Below, in pieces: positions 33,731-42,982 of a stretch of 64,000 nt of DNA. The position numbers were made by a program, and so were the translations under genes. How positions within the stretch are numbered: position 1 is the stretch's first letter; each line of letters starts with the position of its first letter. The DNA lies in assembly GCF_003947415.1 (NCBI RefSeq), contig NZ_QHKL01000003.1, positions 310,001 through 374,000 on the forward strand. The letters are read 5' to 3'. This DNA comes from Amycolatopsis sp. WAC 01376 (GTDB lineage: Bacteria > Actinomycetota > Actinomycetes > Mycobacteriales > Pseudonocardiaceae). The notes below the pieces were generated by a model that had not been told where the DNA came from, did no database searches, and saw only the letters and a program-made list of their open reading frames with translations.

Positions 33731-34495
33731 ATGTGGGATCCGGTCAAGTACCTCGACTACGCCGGCCTCCGGGCCAGGCCGTTCCATGACCTCGTCGGGC
33801 GGATCACGGCGGAGAAACCCCGCCGGGTCGCCGACCTCGGCTGCGGACCCGGCAACCTGACCGCGGGCCTGGCGGAACGCTGGCCGGACGCGATCATCGA
33901 GGCGAGCGACAGTTCACCCGAAATGGTCGAAGCCGCACGCTCACGCGGCGTCGACGCGCGAGTGCTCGACGTCAACGACTGGGTGCCCGAACCGGACACC
34001 GACGTGGTCATCTCGAACGCCGTGCTCCAGTGGGTCCCGGAGCACCGTGACCTGCTCCGCCGCTGGGTGGGCCTCCTGCCGTCCGGGGCGACGCTCGCGT
34101 TCCAGGTCCCCGGCAACTTCGACGCCCCGTCACATGCCCTGGTCCGCGCCCTCGCGCGCACCGAGGAGTGGGCTCCGCGCCTCGCCGACGTCGTCCTGCG
34201 GGAGAACGAGGCCGTCGACAGCCCGCTCGGTTACGGGAACCTGCTCGCCGACGCCGGCTGCGCCGTCGACGCCTGGGAGACGACGTACCTGCAGCGGCTG
34301 GCGGGGAAGGACGCCATACTCGAATGGATCACCGGCACCTCGCTGCTGCCGGTCAAGGAGGCCCTCGCCGGAGCCGAATGGGACCAGTTCCGCGCGCAGA
34401 TCGCCCGCGAGCTGGACAACGCCTACCCGCCGCGCCCCGACGGGACCACCTGGTTCGAGTTCCGGCGCGTCTTCGTGGTCGCCACGGTGGGCTGA
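33731..34495 (+). CDS. tam: Trans-aconitate 2-methyltransferase
   Basis: The 254-residue SAM-dependent methyltransferase has motif I VADLGCGPGNLT, an acidic DSSPEMVEAA after strand 2 and VVISNAVLQWVPEH, and the C-terminal ITGTSLLPV typical of Tam. It methylates trans-aconitate formed spontaneously from cis-aconitate. Start MWDPVKYLDYAGLRARPFHDL is the usual Tam N-terminus. It follows the unknown gene by 33 bp. Confidence 0.88.
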   Translation: MWDPVKYLDYAGLRARPFHDLVGRITAEKPRRVADLGCGPGNLTAGLAERWPDAIIEASDSSPEMVEAARSRGVDARVLDVNDWVPEPDTDVVISNAVLQWVPEHRDLLRRWVGLLPSGATLAFQVPGNFDAPSHALVRALARTEEWAPRLADVVLRENEAVDSPLGYGNLLADAGCAVDAWETTYLQRLAGKDAILEWITGTSLLPVKEALAGAEWDQFRAQIARELDNAYPPRPDGTTWFEFRRVFVVATVG

Positions 34496-34507
34496 CTTCT
34501 CTGTCTG

Positions 34508-34552
34508 CGAAAGGGCCCTTGACCGCGTCTCATGCGGTGAAGGGCCCTTTCG
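34508..34552. terminator. Hairpin between convergent tam and the YtxH-like gene
   Basis: Nineteen-bp arms (cgaaagggcccttgaccgc and its complement with one mismatch) surround a 7-nt loop. The segment gcgtctcatgcggtgaaggg at 34525-34544 recurs with one change at 62967-62986, linking the two hairpins. Confidence 0.7.
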
Positions 34553-34569
34553 GCACGTCTCGGGTGCGG

Positions 34570-34749
34570 TCAGCGCTGAGGCCGCCCGAACCGCTCACCG
34601 ACCTTGGCGCGAGCGACCCCGGCGGCGCCCTGCACCATGGGGTGGTCAGCGATCTTGCGGTACGTCCGCACGATCTGCTCGTACCGTCCCCGGCCGGCCT
34701 TCGCGCCCAATACGTAGCCCGCGGCCGCACCCAGCAGGAACATCTTCAT
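34570..34749 (-). CDS. YtxH-like small membrane protein
   Basis: The 59-residue protein MKMFLLGAAAGYVLGAKAGR... has one glycine-rich helix and a basic tail, the typical size and motif of actinobacterial YtxH-domain proteins. AAGGAGG is 11 bases upstream of ATG 34749; a 13-residue longer frame from 34788 is possible. Function unknown. Confidence 0.75.
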   Translation of the reverse strand: MKMFLLGAAAGYVLGAKAGRGRYEQIVRTYRKIADHPMVQGAAGVARAKVGERFGRPQR

Positions 34750-34911
34750 CCGAGTCCACGCCTCCTTCGATCTTGCTCCGGCTGCCATTGTCCCTCAAAA
34801 CGCGAGCTTGACGAGGTGGCCGGAGAAAGTGGGGGTGGGTGCACGGCCACCGGAGGGCATGGGCTAAAGTTCTCTCATCGGTCGGAGCGATCCGGCCGGT
34901 GCGGAGCACGA

Positions 34912-34984
34912 TCCCCTGTAGCTCAACTGGCAGAGCATTCGGCTGTTAACCGGAGGGTTCTTGGTTCGAGTCCAAGCGGGGGAG
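34912..34984 (+). tRNA. tRNA-Asn (anticodon GUU)
   Basis: The 73-nt cloverleaf folds: acceptor tcccctg/cggggga (one G-U pair), D-arm gctc...gagc, anticodon stem ttcgg/ccgga with loop ctGTTaa, and T-arm cttgg-ttcgagt-ccaag. The discriminator is G and CCA is not encoded. The gene sits between the dnaG neighbourhood and the accessory region that follows. Confidence 0.95.
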
Positions 34985-34987
34985 CAC

Positions 34988-35013
34988 AAGCCCAGGCCAC
35001 GCGGCCTGGGCTT
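34988..35013 (+). terminator. Terminator of tRNA-Asn
   Basis: The 11-bp arms aagcccaggcc and ggcctgggctt enclose a 4-nt loop, three bases after the tRNA 3' end; the following cttcg gives only a weak T-run. It is a standard GC-rich actinobacterial terminator. Confidence 0.75.
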
Positions 35014-35148
35014 CTTCGTGTCTGGGGTACCAGTGCCGATTTTGACGCCCGTCCAGTGACTACCCGGGACTGTTGTGACGGCCCGTTCGATGCGCGACGA
35101 AGGCGCACGTGGCGGATCGTCAGCCTGGTAACTCTCGCAACCAGCCCC

Positions 35149-35366
35149 GAACTGTCGGTGCCCCGCTGTAGCGTCTCGGACATGAGCGGCGAACCGGCAA
35201 CCGCGCTCGCCCCCATCGCCGGGTAGTCCTCGGCCTCCAGTGCCCCTGCGCTGCCGAACACGCTGCTTCGTCAGCGCGGCGTCTGCCTGAGCCGGTCCGG
35301 AAGTTGGCCGAAACGTTCGCGCCATGTTCCGCGACGATGAAGGTCATGACCAACGACGCACGGCCG
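35149..35366 (+). repeat. Direct repeat copy A before the pentapeptide gene
   Basis: Two blocks, 35149 to about 35205 and 35306-35366, match blocks of copy B (36726-36959) in the same order, for example gaactgtcggtg and ttccgcgacgatgaaggtc. The intervening sequence differs. The end of the repeat supplies the start codon region of the pentapeptide gene (ATGAAGGTCATGACC). Confidence 0.75.
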
Positions 35367-36698
35367 CCGACCACAAGCACCCCACCACCGGGCTCGACAT
35401 CGAGTGGTGAAGTGCGGCCGGTGCTGCGGCCGATCCCGGGCTGGGTGATCGCCGTCGGGATCCCGATGATGCTGCTGGTCGCGATTGGCGCGGTATGGCT
35501 GATGCTCGGGGTCGGCATGGACAGCACGAAGCTCGACGTGATCCGCACCGGCGGCACCCTCGGCGTAGGACTCGGCGGCGTACTCGTCCTGTGGCTGGCC
35601 ATCCGACGCCAGCGCTCCACCGAACTCGACCTCCTGGCCAAATACGAGGCACACGAACTCGCCGAACGTACCGCCGCGAACACCCTCGCCCACCAGCAGG
35701 CCGTCGCCGCCACCACCCAGGCGCATCAGGAACAGGTCGCCGCCGACGCCCGGATCCTCGCCGCGGCCCGCCGGATCACCGAGCTCTACCTCAAAGCCGC
35801 GGAACTGCTCGGCTCGGACAAGGCCCCGGTCCGGCTCAGCGGCCTCTACGCCCTCGAGCGCCTCGCCCAGGACAACGAAACCCAGCGGCAGACCATCGTC
35901 AACGTCCTCTGCGCCTACCTCCGCATGCCCTACGAACTCACCGAGCCACCACCCGGCCACGCCGGCAGCGAACGACACGAGCAGTACCGAGCCCTCGTCC
36001 AGGAACGCGAAGTCCGGCTCACCGCCCAACGCCTCCTCGGCGACCACCTTCAACCCGACCTCGGCACCGCCTACTGGGGCCCCTTGGACCTCGACCTCGT
36101 CGGCGCCCAACTCATCGACTTCAACCTGAACGAAGCGAACATCGGAATCGCGCACTTCGGGCACGCCATTTTCACGGGACCCACCACGATCGCTGACACC
36201 ACCTTTACCGAGATCGCCATGTTCAACAACGTGATCTTCAACGATCTCGCCTGGTTCGACGGAACGAAATTCGCAAACCTCGCCAGATTTCCCAATGCGT
36301 CCTTCGGCGGCACTGCATGGTTCCGAAATGCGTCTTTCGAGCACGCAGACTTTGACAACGTTTCCTTCAACGGCAGCGCCTGGTTCAACGACTGCGACTT
36401 CAGCTCGGCCACCTTCAGCCAGGCAACCTTCTCAAAAAATGTCACCTTCGACGCGACGGCCTTCTCCCACCACGCGCTATTCGGCAAGACGGCCTTCACC
36501 GGCCAAGCCGACTTCGTCAAGACGAACTTCTCCGGTGTCACATCGTTCGAGGGGGCAGCCTTCGCAAGCCCTCCAAGCATCTCCCAGGCAACCTGCGACC
36601 TCGCACCCGACTTCGGCAGAGCAACACTCGCCGGAAAACCCTACGAGCCAAAGGAATTCACCTCTGCCGACATACCCAAACCCAGCCCGGCGGACTGA
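35337..36698 (+). CDS. Pentapeptide-repeat membrane protein
   Basis: The 453-residue protein has two N-terminal helices (about 35-95), an Ala/Gln-rich helical linker, the RLSGLYALERLAQDN region common to actinobacterial members and a ~170-residue C-terminal pentapeptide region (ASFGGTAWFRNASFEHADF...) in which Phe or Trp recurs every five residues, predicting a right-handed beta-helix. The role is unknown; related folds mimic DNA or act as scaffolds. ATG 35337 or 35346 are the likely starts; a TTG at 35304 is possible. The 3' third is richer in A/T than its neighbours. Confidence 0.82.
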   Translation: MKVMTNDARPPTTSTPPPGSTSSGEVRPVLRPIPGWVIAVGIPMMLLVAIGAVWLMLGVGMDSTKLDVIRTGGTLGVGLGGVLVLWLAIRRQRSTELDLLAKYEAHELAERTAANTLAHQQAVAATTQAHQEQVAADARILAAARRITELYLKAAELLGSDKAPVRLSGLYALERLAQDNETQRQTIVNVLCAYLRMPYELTEPPPGHAGSERHEQYRALVQEREVRLTAQRLLGDHLQPDLGTAYWGPLDLDLVGAQLIDFNLNEANIGIAHFGHAIFTGPTTIADTTFTEIAMFNNVIFNDLAWFDGTKFANLARFPNASFGGTAWFRNASFEHADFDNVSFNGSAWFNDCDFSSATFSQATFSKNVTFDATAFSHHALFGKTAFTGQADFVKTNFSGVTSFEGAAFASPPSISQATCDLAPDFGRATLAGKPYEPKEFTSADIPKPSPAD

Positions 36699-37279
36699 GC
36701 ACAACGCGCCCGAGCTACCGGATTGGAACTGTCGGTGGCCCGTTGTAGCGGCCCCTGACATGAGCAGCGAACCGACGACCGCGGCAGACTACGCCCAGCG
36801 GCTCGCGAGCTGGAGCTGCCTTGCACGACGGCGCCATGTGGGCCACAGCAGCCGTGATCGCGGTGCTGACCACGGTCGCGGTGGTCGCGCTTGGTGGCGG
36901 CCGAAACGCTGTCACCACGTTCCGCGACGATGAAGGTCATGACCGACGCCGCGCGGCCGGGCTATCTCGTGTACGCCGCTCCTGACGAATTGCAACCCGC
37001 CGGCATCCCGCGCTCTTCGAGCCATTGGCATGGCCACCGCGCTGGGCGACCGGGCGGCTGCCCGCAGGGCTTGCCGTTGACCGTGACAGTGCCGGGCGCG
37101 ATGGTGAAGTGGAGGGTGGGGACTGGCGGACGTTGGGCCGGTGTGCGAATCCGATTGATCTGACCTGCCGGTAGGGGCCTACGCGACGTCCCAGTGGTAG
37201 TTGGTGTCCCACCGCCGGCAGGCCCACACCGCGGCACCGAGGCAGATGGCTCCGAACAGGACGGGGACTGGGCTTGGGT
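36699..37279. other. 581-bp gap with repeat copy B and decayed coding sequence
   Basis: No intact gene is visible. The gap holds repeat copy B. In one frame (about 36831-36985) it reads DGAMWATAAVIAVLTTVAVV, a membrane helix, and in another MKVMTDAARP, so a former small membrane gene plus a second pentapeptide-type start are likely remnants. Confidence 0.55.
36726..36959 (+). repeat. Direct repeat copy B after the pentapeptide gene
   Basis: It matches copy A in its first ~58 and last ~60 bases, and has a longer middle that includes a hydrophobic-helix coding stretch absent from copy A. Both copies end in gatgaaggtcatgacc followed by a short open frame, so an ancestral gene start was duplicated. 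Confidence 0.75.
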
Positions 37280-37780
37280 TCACGCTTGCTGCTGGGCGCG
37301 AACGGTTTCACGGTCCGGGCTGGTGGCTATGGTCGCCGTGGTCGCCGACGGTGCGGTGCGGGGCCAGGTCCAGGCGTACCGCAGGATGAGGGCGAGAACG
37401 ATCAATTCCAGCGCGACGCCGAGGCCGTAGAAGTACGTCCAGGACTCGCCCACCGCGTTGAACGCCGCGAAGGGGACCTGTACCGAGGCCACGATGAGGT
37501 TCGTGGTGCGGTTCGCCCGGGCGGGCAAGGTCATCGACAGCACGACCATGAGGATCGGGATCGCCATGAGCGTGAGGAAGACGGTGAACAACGTCTGGCT
37601 GATGTCGAACTCGAAGACGACGCCGGCCTCGATGTCTTTGATGACGCCGGGTTTGAAGAAGGCGAGAATGTCCACGTAGGCGTACAGGAGCACGAGGCTC
37701 GTCCACGCTGCGGCGAGCTTGGCTCTCACCGGGATCCGCTGCTCGTCCAGTGCGGTCGTGGTGGGTTGACGTGTTCTCAT
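37280..37780 (-). CDS. DUF6326-like four-helix membrane protein
   Basis: The 166-residue protein has four hydrophobic helices and motifs KLAAAWTSLVLLYAYVDIL and SWTYFYGLGVALEL typical of the DUF6326 group. ATG 37780 has CGGAG upstream; longer frames lie in the kinase promoter region. It is divergent from the two-component pair at 37943-39738, which may regulate it. Confidence 0.8.
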   Translation of the reverse strand: MRTRQPTTTALDEQRIPVRAKLAAAWTSLVLLYAYVDILAFFKPGVIKDIEAGVVFEFDISQTLFTVFLTLMAIPILMVVLSMTLPARANRTTNLIVASVQVPFAAFNAVGESWTYFYGLGVALELIVLALILRYAWTWPRTAPSATTATIATSPDRETVRAQQQA

Positions 37781-37942
37781 CGTGGGCTCCGTTATCGTGG
37801 TGAGGACTGGTGGGCCAACGATCGCCGAGCCCGGCGGCGGGCACATCGTCGTCGAGGCCGGACCCGCCCCGGCCGTGAGGAGGAGCGGCGTCTCGTTCTT
37901 TCGGTCGGTCCCCGGCGCCTCGGCGGTCCCTAGGCTGGGTGC

Positions 37943-39085
37943 GTGACCACCAACGCCCTGCGCTCGCTGTGGGCCGAGCCGCGCGCCACGGACGCTCCCG
38001 AACGGGTGTCGCGCGACTGGGTGCTGGTCGGGGCGTTGATGGTGACGGCGCTGCTCGAGGGAGTCCTCCGGGACGACGTCGCCTGGCGGCCGTTCGCGAC
38101 GATCGTGGCGGTCGGGCTCGCGCCGGTGCTGCTGTGGCGGCGGACCCACCCGTTGGCCTGTGTCGTGGTGGCCTTCGGCGCCGCGATGGCGTTGGGACTG
38201 GCGAGCCTGCTGGGCGGGGCCCCGAGCGTGGGCCTCGACACGATGATCTACGTCCTGGTGCTCGTCTACGCGCTGGTCCGCTGGGGCTCAGGGCGCGAGA
38301 TCGTGATCGGGCTGGCGGTGGTGGCGGTCGCCGCGGGAATCGGTATGGTCCCCGACTACATCGGGCCGACCGAGATCTTCGGCGGGTTCGCCATTCTCGC
38401 GGCGGCGGCGGCGGGCGGAGCGGCGTTCCGCTACCGCGCCGAGAGCCGGCGCCGGGAGGTGGACCGGATCCGCGGCCAGGAGCGGGTCGGTCTCGCGCGC
38501 GAGTTGCACGACATCGTCGCCCACCACGTCTCGGCGATCGCTGTGCAGGCGCAGGCGGGCCGGGCGATGGCCGGGCAGCGACCTGAGGCGGCACTCGAGG
38601 TGCTGGCGGCGATCGAAGGGGAAGCGTCGCGGACGCTCGCGGAGATGCGGGTGATGGTCGGCGTGCTGCGCGACGGAGCGCCGGCGGGGTACGCCCCCCA
38701 GCCCGGCGTTGCCGACCTGGTGTCTCTCGCCAGACGCGCCCCGGTCCCGGTCGTCGATGTGAAGTTGCCGGATGACCTGGACGAACTTCCGCCCCAGATC
38801 GACGCGGCGGTCTACCGGCTGGCGCAGGAGGCGGTGACCAACGCCCTGCGGCACGCCCGCAACGCCTCGCGTGTGGAGATCCGGGTCGTGGACGGCGCGG
38901 GAACGCTGCGACTACGCGTGACCGACGACGGACAGATCGACCCGGCACGGTCGGTGAACCACGGCTTCGGGCTGCTGGGGATGACCGAGCGTGTGCAGCT
39001 GCTCGGCGGCACGCTGCGTGCCGGGCCGGCGCCCGAGGGCGGGTGGACGGTCGACGCCGAACTGCCGACTAAGGTACGCCGATGA
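37943..39085 (+). CDS. NarL/DesK-type sensor histidine kinase
   Basis: The 380-residue kinase has four to five N-terminal helices (about 27-165), the phosphoacceptor ERVGLARELHDIVAHHVS with His189, and a HATPase_c domain (QEAVTNALRHAR, then TDDGQ and FGLLGMTERV). The start is GTG 37943. It overlaps the response regulator by four bases and belongs to the same class as the system at 21050-22848 but is not its duplicate. Confidence 0.92.
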   Translation: MTTNALRSLWAEPRATDAPERVSRDWVLVGALMVTALLEGVLRDDVAWRPFATIVAVGLAPVLLWRRTHPLACVVVAFGAAMALGLASLLGGAPSVGLDTMIYVLVLVYALVRWGSGREIVIGLAVVAVAAGIGMVPDYIGPTEIFGGFAILAAAAAGGAAFRYRAESRRREVDRIRGQERVGLARELHDIVAHHVSAIAVQAQAGRAMAGQRPEAALEVLAAIEGEASRTLAEMRVMVGVLRDGAPAGYAPQPGVADLVSLARRAPVPVVDVKLPDDLDELPPQIDAAVYRLAQEAVTNALRHARNASRVEIRVVDGAGTLRLRVTDDGQIDPARSVNHGFGLLGMTERVQLLGGTLRAGPAPEGGWTVDAELPTKVRR

Positions 39086-39738
39086 CGGTGCGCGTGCTGG
39101 TGGCCGACGACCAAGATCTGGTGCGCACCGGCCTGTCGATGATCCTTGACGCGCAGCCCGGCATTGAGGTCGTCGGCCAGGCCGCCGACGGCCACGCCGC
39201 CGTCGAGCTGGCGCATCGGCTCCGCCCCGACGTGTGCCTGGTCGACATCCAGATGCCCGGGCTCGACGGCATCGAGGTGACCAAGCTCCTCGCGGGGCGG
39301 GGCGTCCCGGACCCGATCGCGGTAGTGGTGATCACGACGTTCGACCTCGACGAGTACGTCCAGGGCGCGCTCCGGGCCGGCGCCCGGGGCTTTCTGCTCA
39401 AGGATGCCGGGACGGAGCTGCTCGTCCAGGCCGTCCATGCGGCCGCCGTCGGCGATGCCCTGATCGCGCCGAACATCACCCGGCGGCTGCTGGCCACGCT
39501 CGCCGCCAGGGAACCGTCGAGCCGACTGACTCAACCGATCGAGCCGCTCACCGAACGGGAGGAGGAGGTGCTGACGCTGGTCGCCCGCGGCCGCACGAAC
39601 GCGGAGATCGCCGCCGAGCTATTCATCGGCTTGACGACCGCCAAGACCCACGTCGCCAGCCTGCTGACCAAAATCGGCGCCCGAAACAGGGTCGAGATCG
39701 CGATGTGGGCGTACGACACCGGCAGGGTGGGGGACTGA
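39082..39738 (+). CDS. NarL/FixJ-type response regulator
   Basis: The 218-residue regulator has phosphoacceptor Asp55 (VDIQMPG) and a LuxR helix-turn-helix (LTEREEEVLTLVARGRTNAEIAAELFI ... TAKTHVASLLTKI). It overlaps the kinase gene (ATGA). The probable target is the divergent membrane gene at 37280-37780, inferred from position only. Confidence 0.93.
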   Translation: MTVRVLVADDQDLVRTGLSMILDAQPGIEVVGQAADGHAAVELAHRLRPDVCLVDIQMPGLDGIEVTKLLAGRGVPDPIAVVVITTFDLDEYVQGALRAGARGFLLKDAGTELLVQAVHAAAVGDALIAPNITRRLLATLAAREPSSRLTQPIEPLTEREEEVLTLVARGRTNAEIAAELFIGLTTAKTHVASLLTKIGARNRVEIAMWAYDTGRVGD

Positions 39739-39964
39739 ACCGAATCTGACGTACAGGCACGACGACCGGTCCCCGGCCGAGTGGCTGCAGGGCGGCGGCT
39801 TGCGCTTGACAGTCGTCCTTCGGTAGGCGGCAACGGCCAACACAGCGGGTACCACCAGCGCTGCTACGTCGCGAAGCCGCCTCCCAGGTCGCACAAGATC
39901 GACATGTCACGAGCGGCGAGAACCTACAGTGCTTTCGTTCGGTCCGCGCCTTCGTCGTGCTGGG

Positions 39965-40366
39965 TCAGGGTGTGGTCAACGGCGGGTCCATGATGCCGGT
40001 GGCTTGTGACCAGACACAGCGCCACGTGCCGCCGGCGTGGGTGTAGACGTCGGTGTGCCAGGCCTCGTGCCGCGGGATGTCCGCGCCGTCGACGGTGAGT
40101 TCGATGACGCACCGGTAGCGGAGGACGACGACGTCGGTGCCGACGATGGCGTCCACGTCGCCGGTCAGCCGCAGTTCCCGGTAGGCGACGCGTCCGGTGG
40201 TGAGGAGATCCAGGTATTCGGCCTTCGTCCACACGGTGCCGGTCGGGTTGCACAACCGGTACTCCGCGGCGTGCAAGCGGTCGTAAGTGCCGCGATCCAC
40301 GTCGAGGAGACATTGGATCCGATCCTGCTCAGCCTTGATCACTTGGCCTGCCACATCGTCGGTCAT
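39965..40366 (-). CDS. SnoaL-like / DUF4440 NTF2-fold protein
   Basis: The 133-residue protein starts MTDDVAGQVIKAEQDRIQCLL and has the NTF2-like cone pattern, with TVWTKAEYLDLLTTGRVAYREL and a C-terminal WHTDVYTHAGGTWRCVWSQAT. Members are small ligand-binding or hydrolytic proteins; the ligand is unknown. ATG 40366 is preceded by ACAGGAGCGGGT, so the longer frame to 40441 is rejected. Confidence 0.82.
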   Translation of the reverse strand: MTDDVAGQVIKAEQDRIQCLLDVDRGTYDRLHAAEYRLCNPTGTVWTKAEYLDLLTTGRVAYRELRLTGDVDAIVGTDVVVLRYRCVIELTVDGADIPRHEAWHTDVYTHAGGTWRCVWSQATGIMDPPLTTP

Positions 40367-40476
40367 ACCCGCTCCTGTCCACTCGTTCGGTTCTGGTCGG
40401 CGACACGGTGCCGAGCCCCTGAGCAAGGCTGTCCGCCACACCCTTTCACCATGCGGACAATCCGGAAGCAGCCGCG

Positions 40477-40650
40477 TCAGCGCACCACGATCAGCCCGGC
40501 GAAATAGCCGCTTCGGTCCACGTAATACCGCTGGAAATCCTCCTCAGGACGATCACGGAGGTACTCGGCGGCCAGGCGCATCAGCACCGCACCGGTCGTT
40601 TTCTCGGCGCGCGGCAGCGCCGACGGATCCTCCAGCAGCAGGCCGTGCAC
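40477..40650 (-). pseudogene. C-terminal fragment of a decayed gene
   Basis: The last 57 residues (HGLLLEDPSALPRAEKTTG ... YYVDRSGYFAGLIVVR) read as a genuine protein end. Just upstream the coherent coding sequence continues in another frame (SAIRYPGLLALGLATPL, about 40652-40710), so a frameshift has broken it. I do not recognise the family. It lies directly downstream of the SDR gene. Confidence 0.5.
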
Positions 40651-40744
40651 CAGAGGGGAGTGGCGAGCCCGAGCGCGAGCAGTCCTGGGTATCGGATGGC
40701 GGAGGCGGCGTCGGAGATGGTGGTCCTTGACGGCGGAGTCCGGT

Positions 40745-41473
40745 TCACCAGGGGATGACGTCCTCGAGGGAATCTGGGCCGCGGAAGACGCCGGACGGGC
40801 CGTCCGCGGGGATCGTCGCGAGCAGGACCGGAACGGACGCGCCCTCGGCCACGGTGCGGTGCCCGCGTGGGAAAGGAGCGCCGGCGTTCTGGTCGGTCGG
40901 CACCATGCCGGGGCTGACGGCGTTGACCTTGATGCCGTCGGCACGGAGGGTTTCGGCGTAGAGCAGGGTCAAGGCGTTGAGCGCGGCCTTGGATGAGCTG
41001 TAGGCAAGGAATCCTTCGGTGGGCAGGGAAATCTCCGGATCACTCAGCAGAGTGAGGGACGCGAGCCCGCTCGACAGGTTGACCACGCGCGGGTTGGGGG
41101 AGCGGCGCAGCAAGGGCAAGCAGGCCGAGATCATCGTGACGACACCGAAAACGTTGACCTCGTACACCTCGCGCAGATGCGCGGCCGTGAAGTCGGTGGT
41201 GCGCAGGCCCCATTCGCTGGTGATGCCGGCGTTGTTGACCAGGACGTCCAGTCTGCCGGTCTCGGCTTCGATCGCTTCGATCGCCGCTGCCACGGACGCT
41301 TCGTCGGTGACGTCGAGCCGGATGGGCCGGATGCCCGGTCCGGCCGCGCCGCCCCCTTCCGGATCCCGCGCGCCGAGGTAGACGGTGAGTCCGCGTCCGG
41401 CCAGTCGCCGGACGATCTCCTTGCCGATGCCTTTGCCACCGCCGGTGACGAGCGCGACTTCGTGGGGGTGCAT
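40745..41473 (-). CDS. Short-chain dehydrogenase/reductase
   Basis: The 242-residue classical SDR has TGGGKGIG (NAD(P) binding, residues 11-18), LVNNAG, the catalytic Ser in NLSSGLASL and YSSSK (Tyr-x3-Lys). The substrate is unknown. It is divergently transcribed from a LysR gene 70 bp away, which probably regulates it. Confidence 0.92.
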   Translation of the reverse strand: MHPHEVALVTGGGKGIGKEIVRRLAGRGLTVYLGARDPEGGGAAGPGIRPIRLDVTDEASVAAAIEAIEAETGRLDVLVNNAGITSEWGLRTTDFTAAHLREVYEVNVFGVVTMISACLPLLRRSPNPRVVNLSSGLASLTLLSDPEISLPTEGFLAYSSSKAALNALTLLYAETLRADGIKVNAVSPGMVPTDQNAGAPFPRGHRTVAEGASVPVLLATIPADGPSGVFRGPDSLEDVIPW

Positions 41474-41543
41474 GCCACCACCTCAGCCGACCGCACGCCG
41501 GAACAGAAGCACCGATCCGGTGTGCGGGCCCTACCCTGACGGT

Positions 41544-42398
41544 ATGCCGGATCCGGAGATCCGCGAACTGCGCTATTTCCGCGCCGTCGCCGAAGACCTG
41601 AACATCACCCGCGCGGCCGGTCGTCTCGGTATCGCGCAACCGCCGCTGTCACGGGCCATCCGTGGGCTCGAACGCCGGATCGGCGCGGAACTGTTCGATC
41701 GCACCGGGCGGCGGCTGGCGCTGACTCCCGCCGGGGAGACCCTGTTCGCCGAGTCGGCCAAGGTCCTCGCCGCACTGGACACAGCCGTTCGCCGGACGCG
41801 TCGGGACGGGAACGCGCTTGTGGTGACCGCCAAACCAGGAGTGGCCACCCGACTGCTGCACCGCGTCCGCGAACGCTTCCAGGAGGATCCGGCCGCGCCG
41901 GAGATCCGTGTGGTGGTGAGCGGGTTCGGTGAACAGGCCGAGCTGGTCCGCGACGGACGCGCCGATCTGGCGATCGCCGCCTGTGTGGACGGCGAAGGCC
42001 TCGAAACCGAACTCCTGACGACCGAACCGCGCGTCGCCGCGCTCGCCGCCGATCACGAGCTCGCCGGGCACGACGTGCTCAACGTCGCCGATCTGCTCGC
42101 CGAGCCCGCTCCGCGATGGGCGGATTCGCGGATCGTCGAGCGCGGCTACTGGCTGGGCCATCCCGAGCGCCGGTCCGACGGGCCGGTCGTCCGCGACACC
42201 GCCCAGATGCTGGAGGTGGTCTCTCTCGGGCAGGCCGTGGCACTGGTGCCCGCCTCGCTGGCCGCCGTGAACGTCCGCCCGGACGTCGTCTACCTGCCGG
42301 TCGGTGATGCGACGCCGTACCGGACCCTGGCACTCTGGCGCTCAGGGAGCCGGTCATCTTCGATAGCGAGATTCCTCAGGATCGCCGCCGAGCACTGA
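41544..42398 (+). CDS. LysR-family transcriptional regulator
   Basis: The 284-residue protein has the N-terminal LysR helix-turn-helix (LRYFRAVAEDLNITRAAGRLGIAQPPLSRAIRGLE) and a periplasmic-binding-like effector domain. It is shorter than the ~300 usual, missing nothing essential. ATG 41544 fits the family N-terminus. Divergence from the SDR gene is the classic LysR arrangement. Confidence 0.93.
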   Translation: MPDPEIRELRYFRAVAEDLNITRAAGRLGIAQPPLSRAIRGLERRIGAELFDRTGRRLALTPAGETLFAESAKVLAALDTAVRRTRRDGNALVVTAKPGVATRLLHRVRERFQEDPAAPEIRVVVSGFGEQAELVRDGRADLAIAACVDGEGLETELLTTEPRVAALAADHELAGHDVLNVADLLAEPAPRWADSRIVERGYWLGHPERRSDGPVVRDTAQMLEVVSLGQAVALVPASLAAVNVRPDVVYLPVGDATPYRTLALWRSGSRSSSIARFLRIAAEH

Positions 42399-42543
42399 CC
42401 GAACCAGGAACGCCCGAACGTTTGTCTAGCGCCGCACCTGATGGCCGACGTCCGCGGCGCCGGCCAGAACCAGTGTTTTGGGCGTGACGCCGTGACCTGT
42501 AAAAGAAGCGCACAATCGTGCGCAGGCCCGTAAGCTCCGGAGA

Positions 42544-42978
42544 GTGCGGAGGAGACTGCGGGCACTCCGCGTGGGGGAACGGGACTTCACCTGGCGTGCC
42601 CGGATCGGTGCGGTGTCAGGCGATGCTGGAAGTCTCCATCGATGTATCAACGTACGGATTTGGGGCGACGGCAAGAACAGTCGTGCGCTGGAGGTGGACC
42701 TGCTTTCCAAGGACATGGGGGTGGGGTGGGCCCCTGCCGAGACGGATGGGTCGTATCCGGGCGCTGTCGACATTCGACGACTGATCGAACACGCGTTGAC
42801 GGTCGGCTGGGAACCGGACGTGCGCGGTGGAACCTTTTTGCTCACGGAAGACCATGGGCTTGAACTCCCCGGCTTCTTGGTCACCGATCGAGTACGCGAC
42901 CCCAATGCTGCTGACCCGGCCGGCCGAGTGGTCCAGGCGCAGGTTCCCGTCGGACAAGCCGGAGCATGGCTACCCTGA
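42544..42978 (+). CDS. Conserved hypothetical protein
   Basis: The 144-residue protein (GTG start inside GAGTGCGGAGGAG) reads RIWGDGKNSRALEVDLLSKD, then GWEPDVRGGTFLLTEDHGLELPGFLVTD. I know this pattern from actinobacterial proteins without assigned function. The final ~25 residues are Pro/Ala-rich and may be an overrun. It lies five bases before the VOC gene. Confidence 0.65.
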   Translation: MRRRLRALRVGERDFTWRARIGAVSGDAGSLHRCINVRIWGDGKNSRALEVDLLSKDMGVGWAPAETDGSYPGAVDIRRLIEHALTVGWEPDVRGGTFLLTEDHGLELPGFLVTDRVRDPNAADPAGRVVQAQVPVGQAGAWLP

Positions 42979-42982
42979 AGGC

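Noticed and set aside
34985..35345. Second tRNA or attachment-site copy next to tRNA-Asn
   Set aside because: No repeat of the tRNA 3' end was found in the window.
36962..37237. Minus-strand 91-codon frame in the gap after the pentapeptide gene
   Set aside because: Composition is irregular and the overlapping + strand shows decayed remnants instead.
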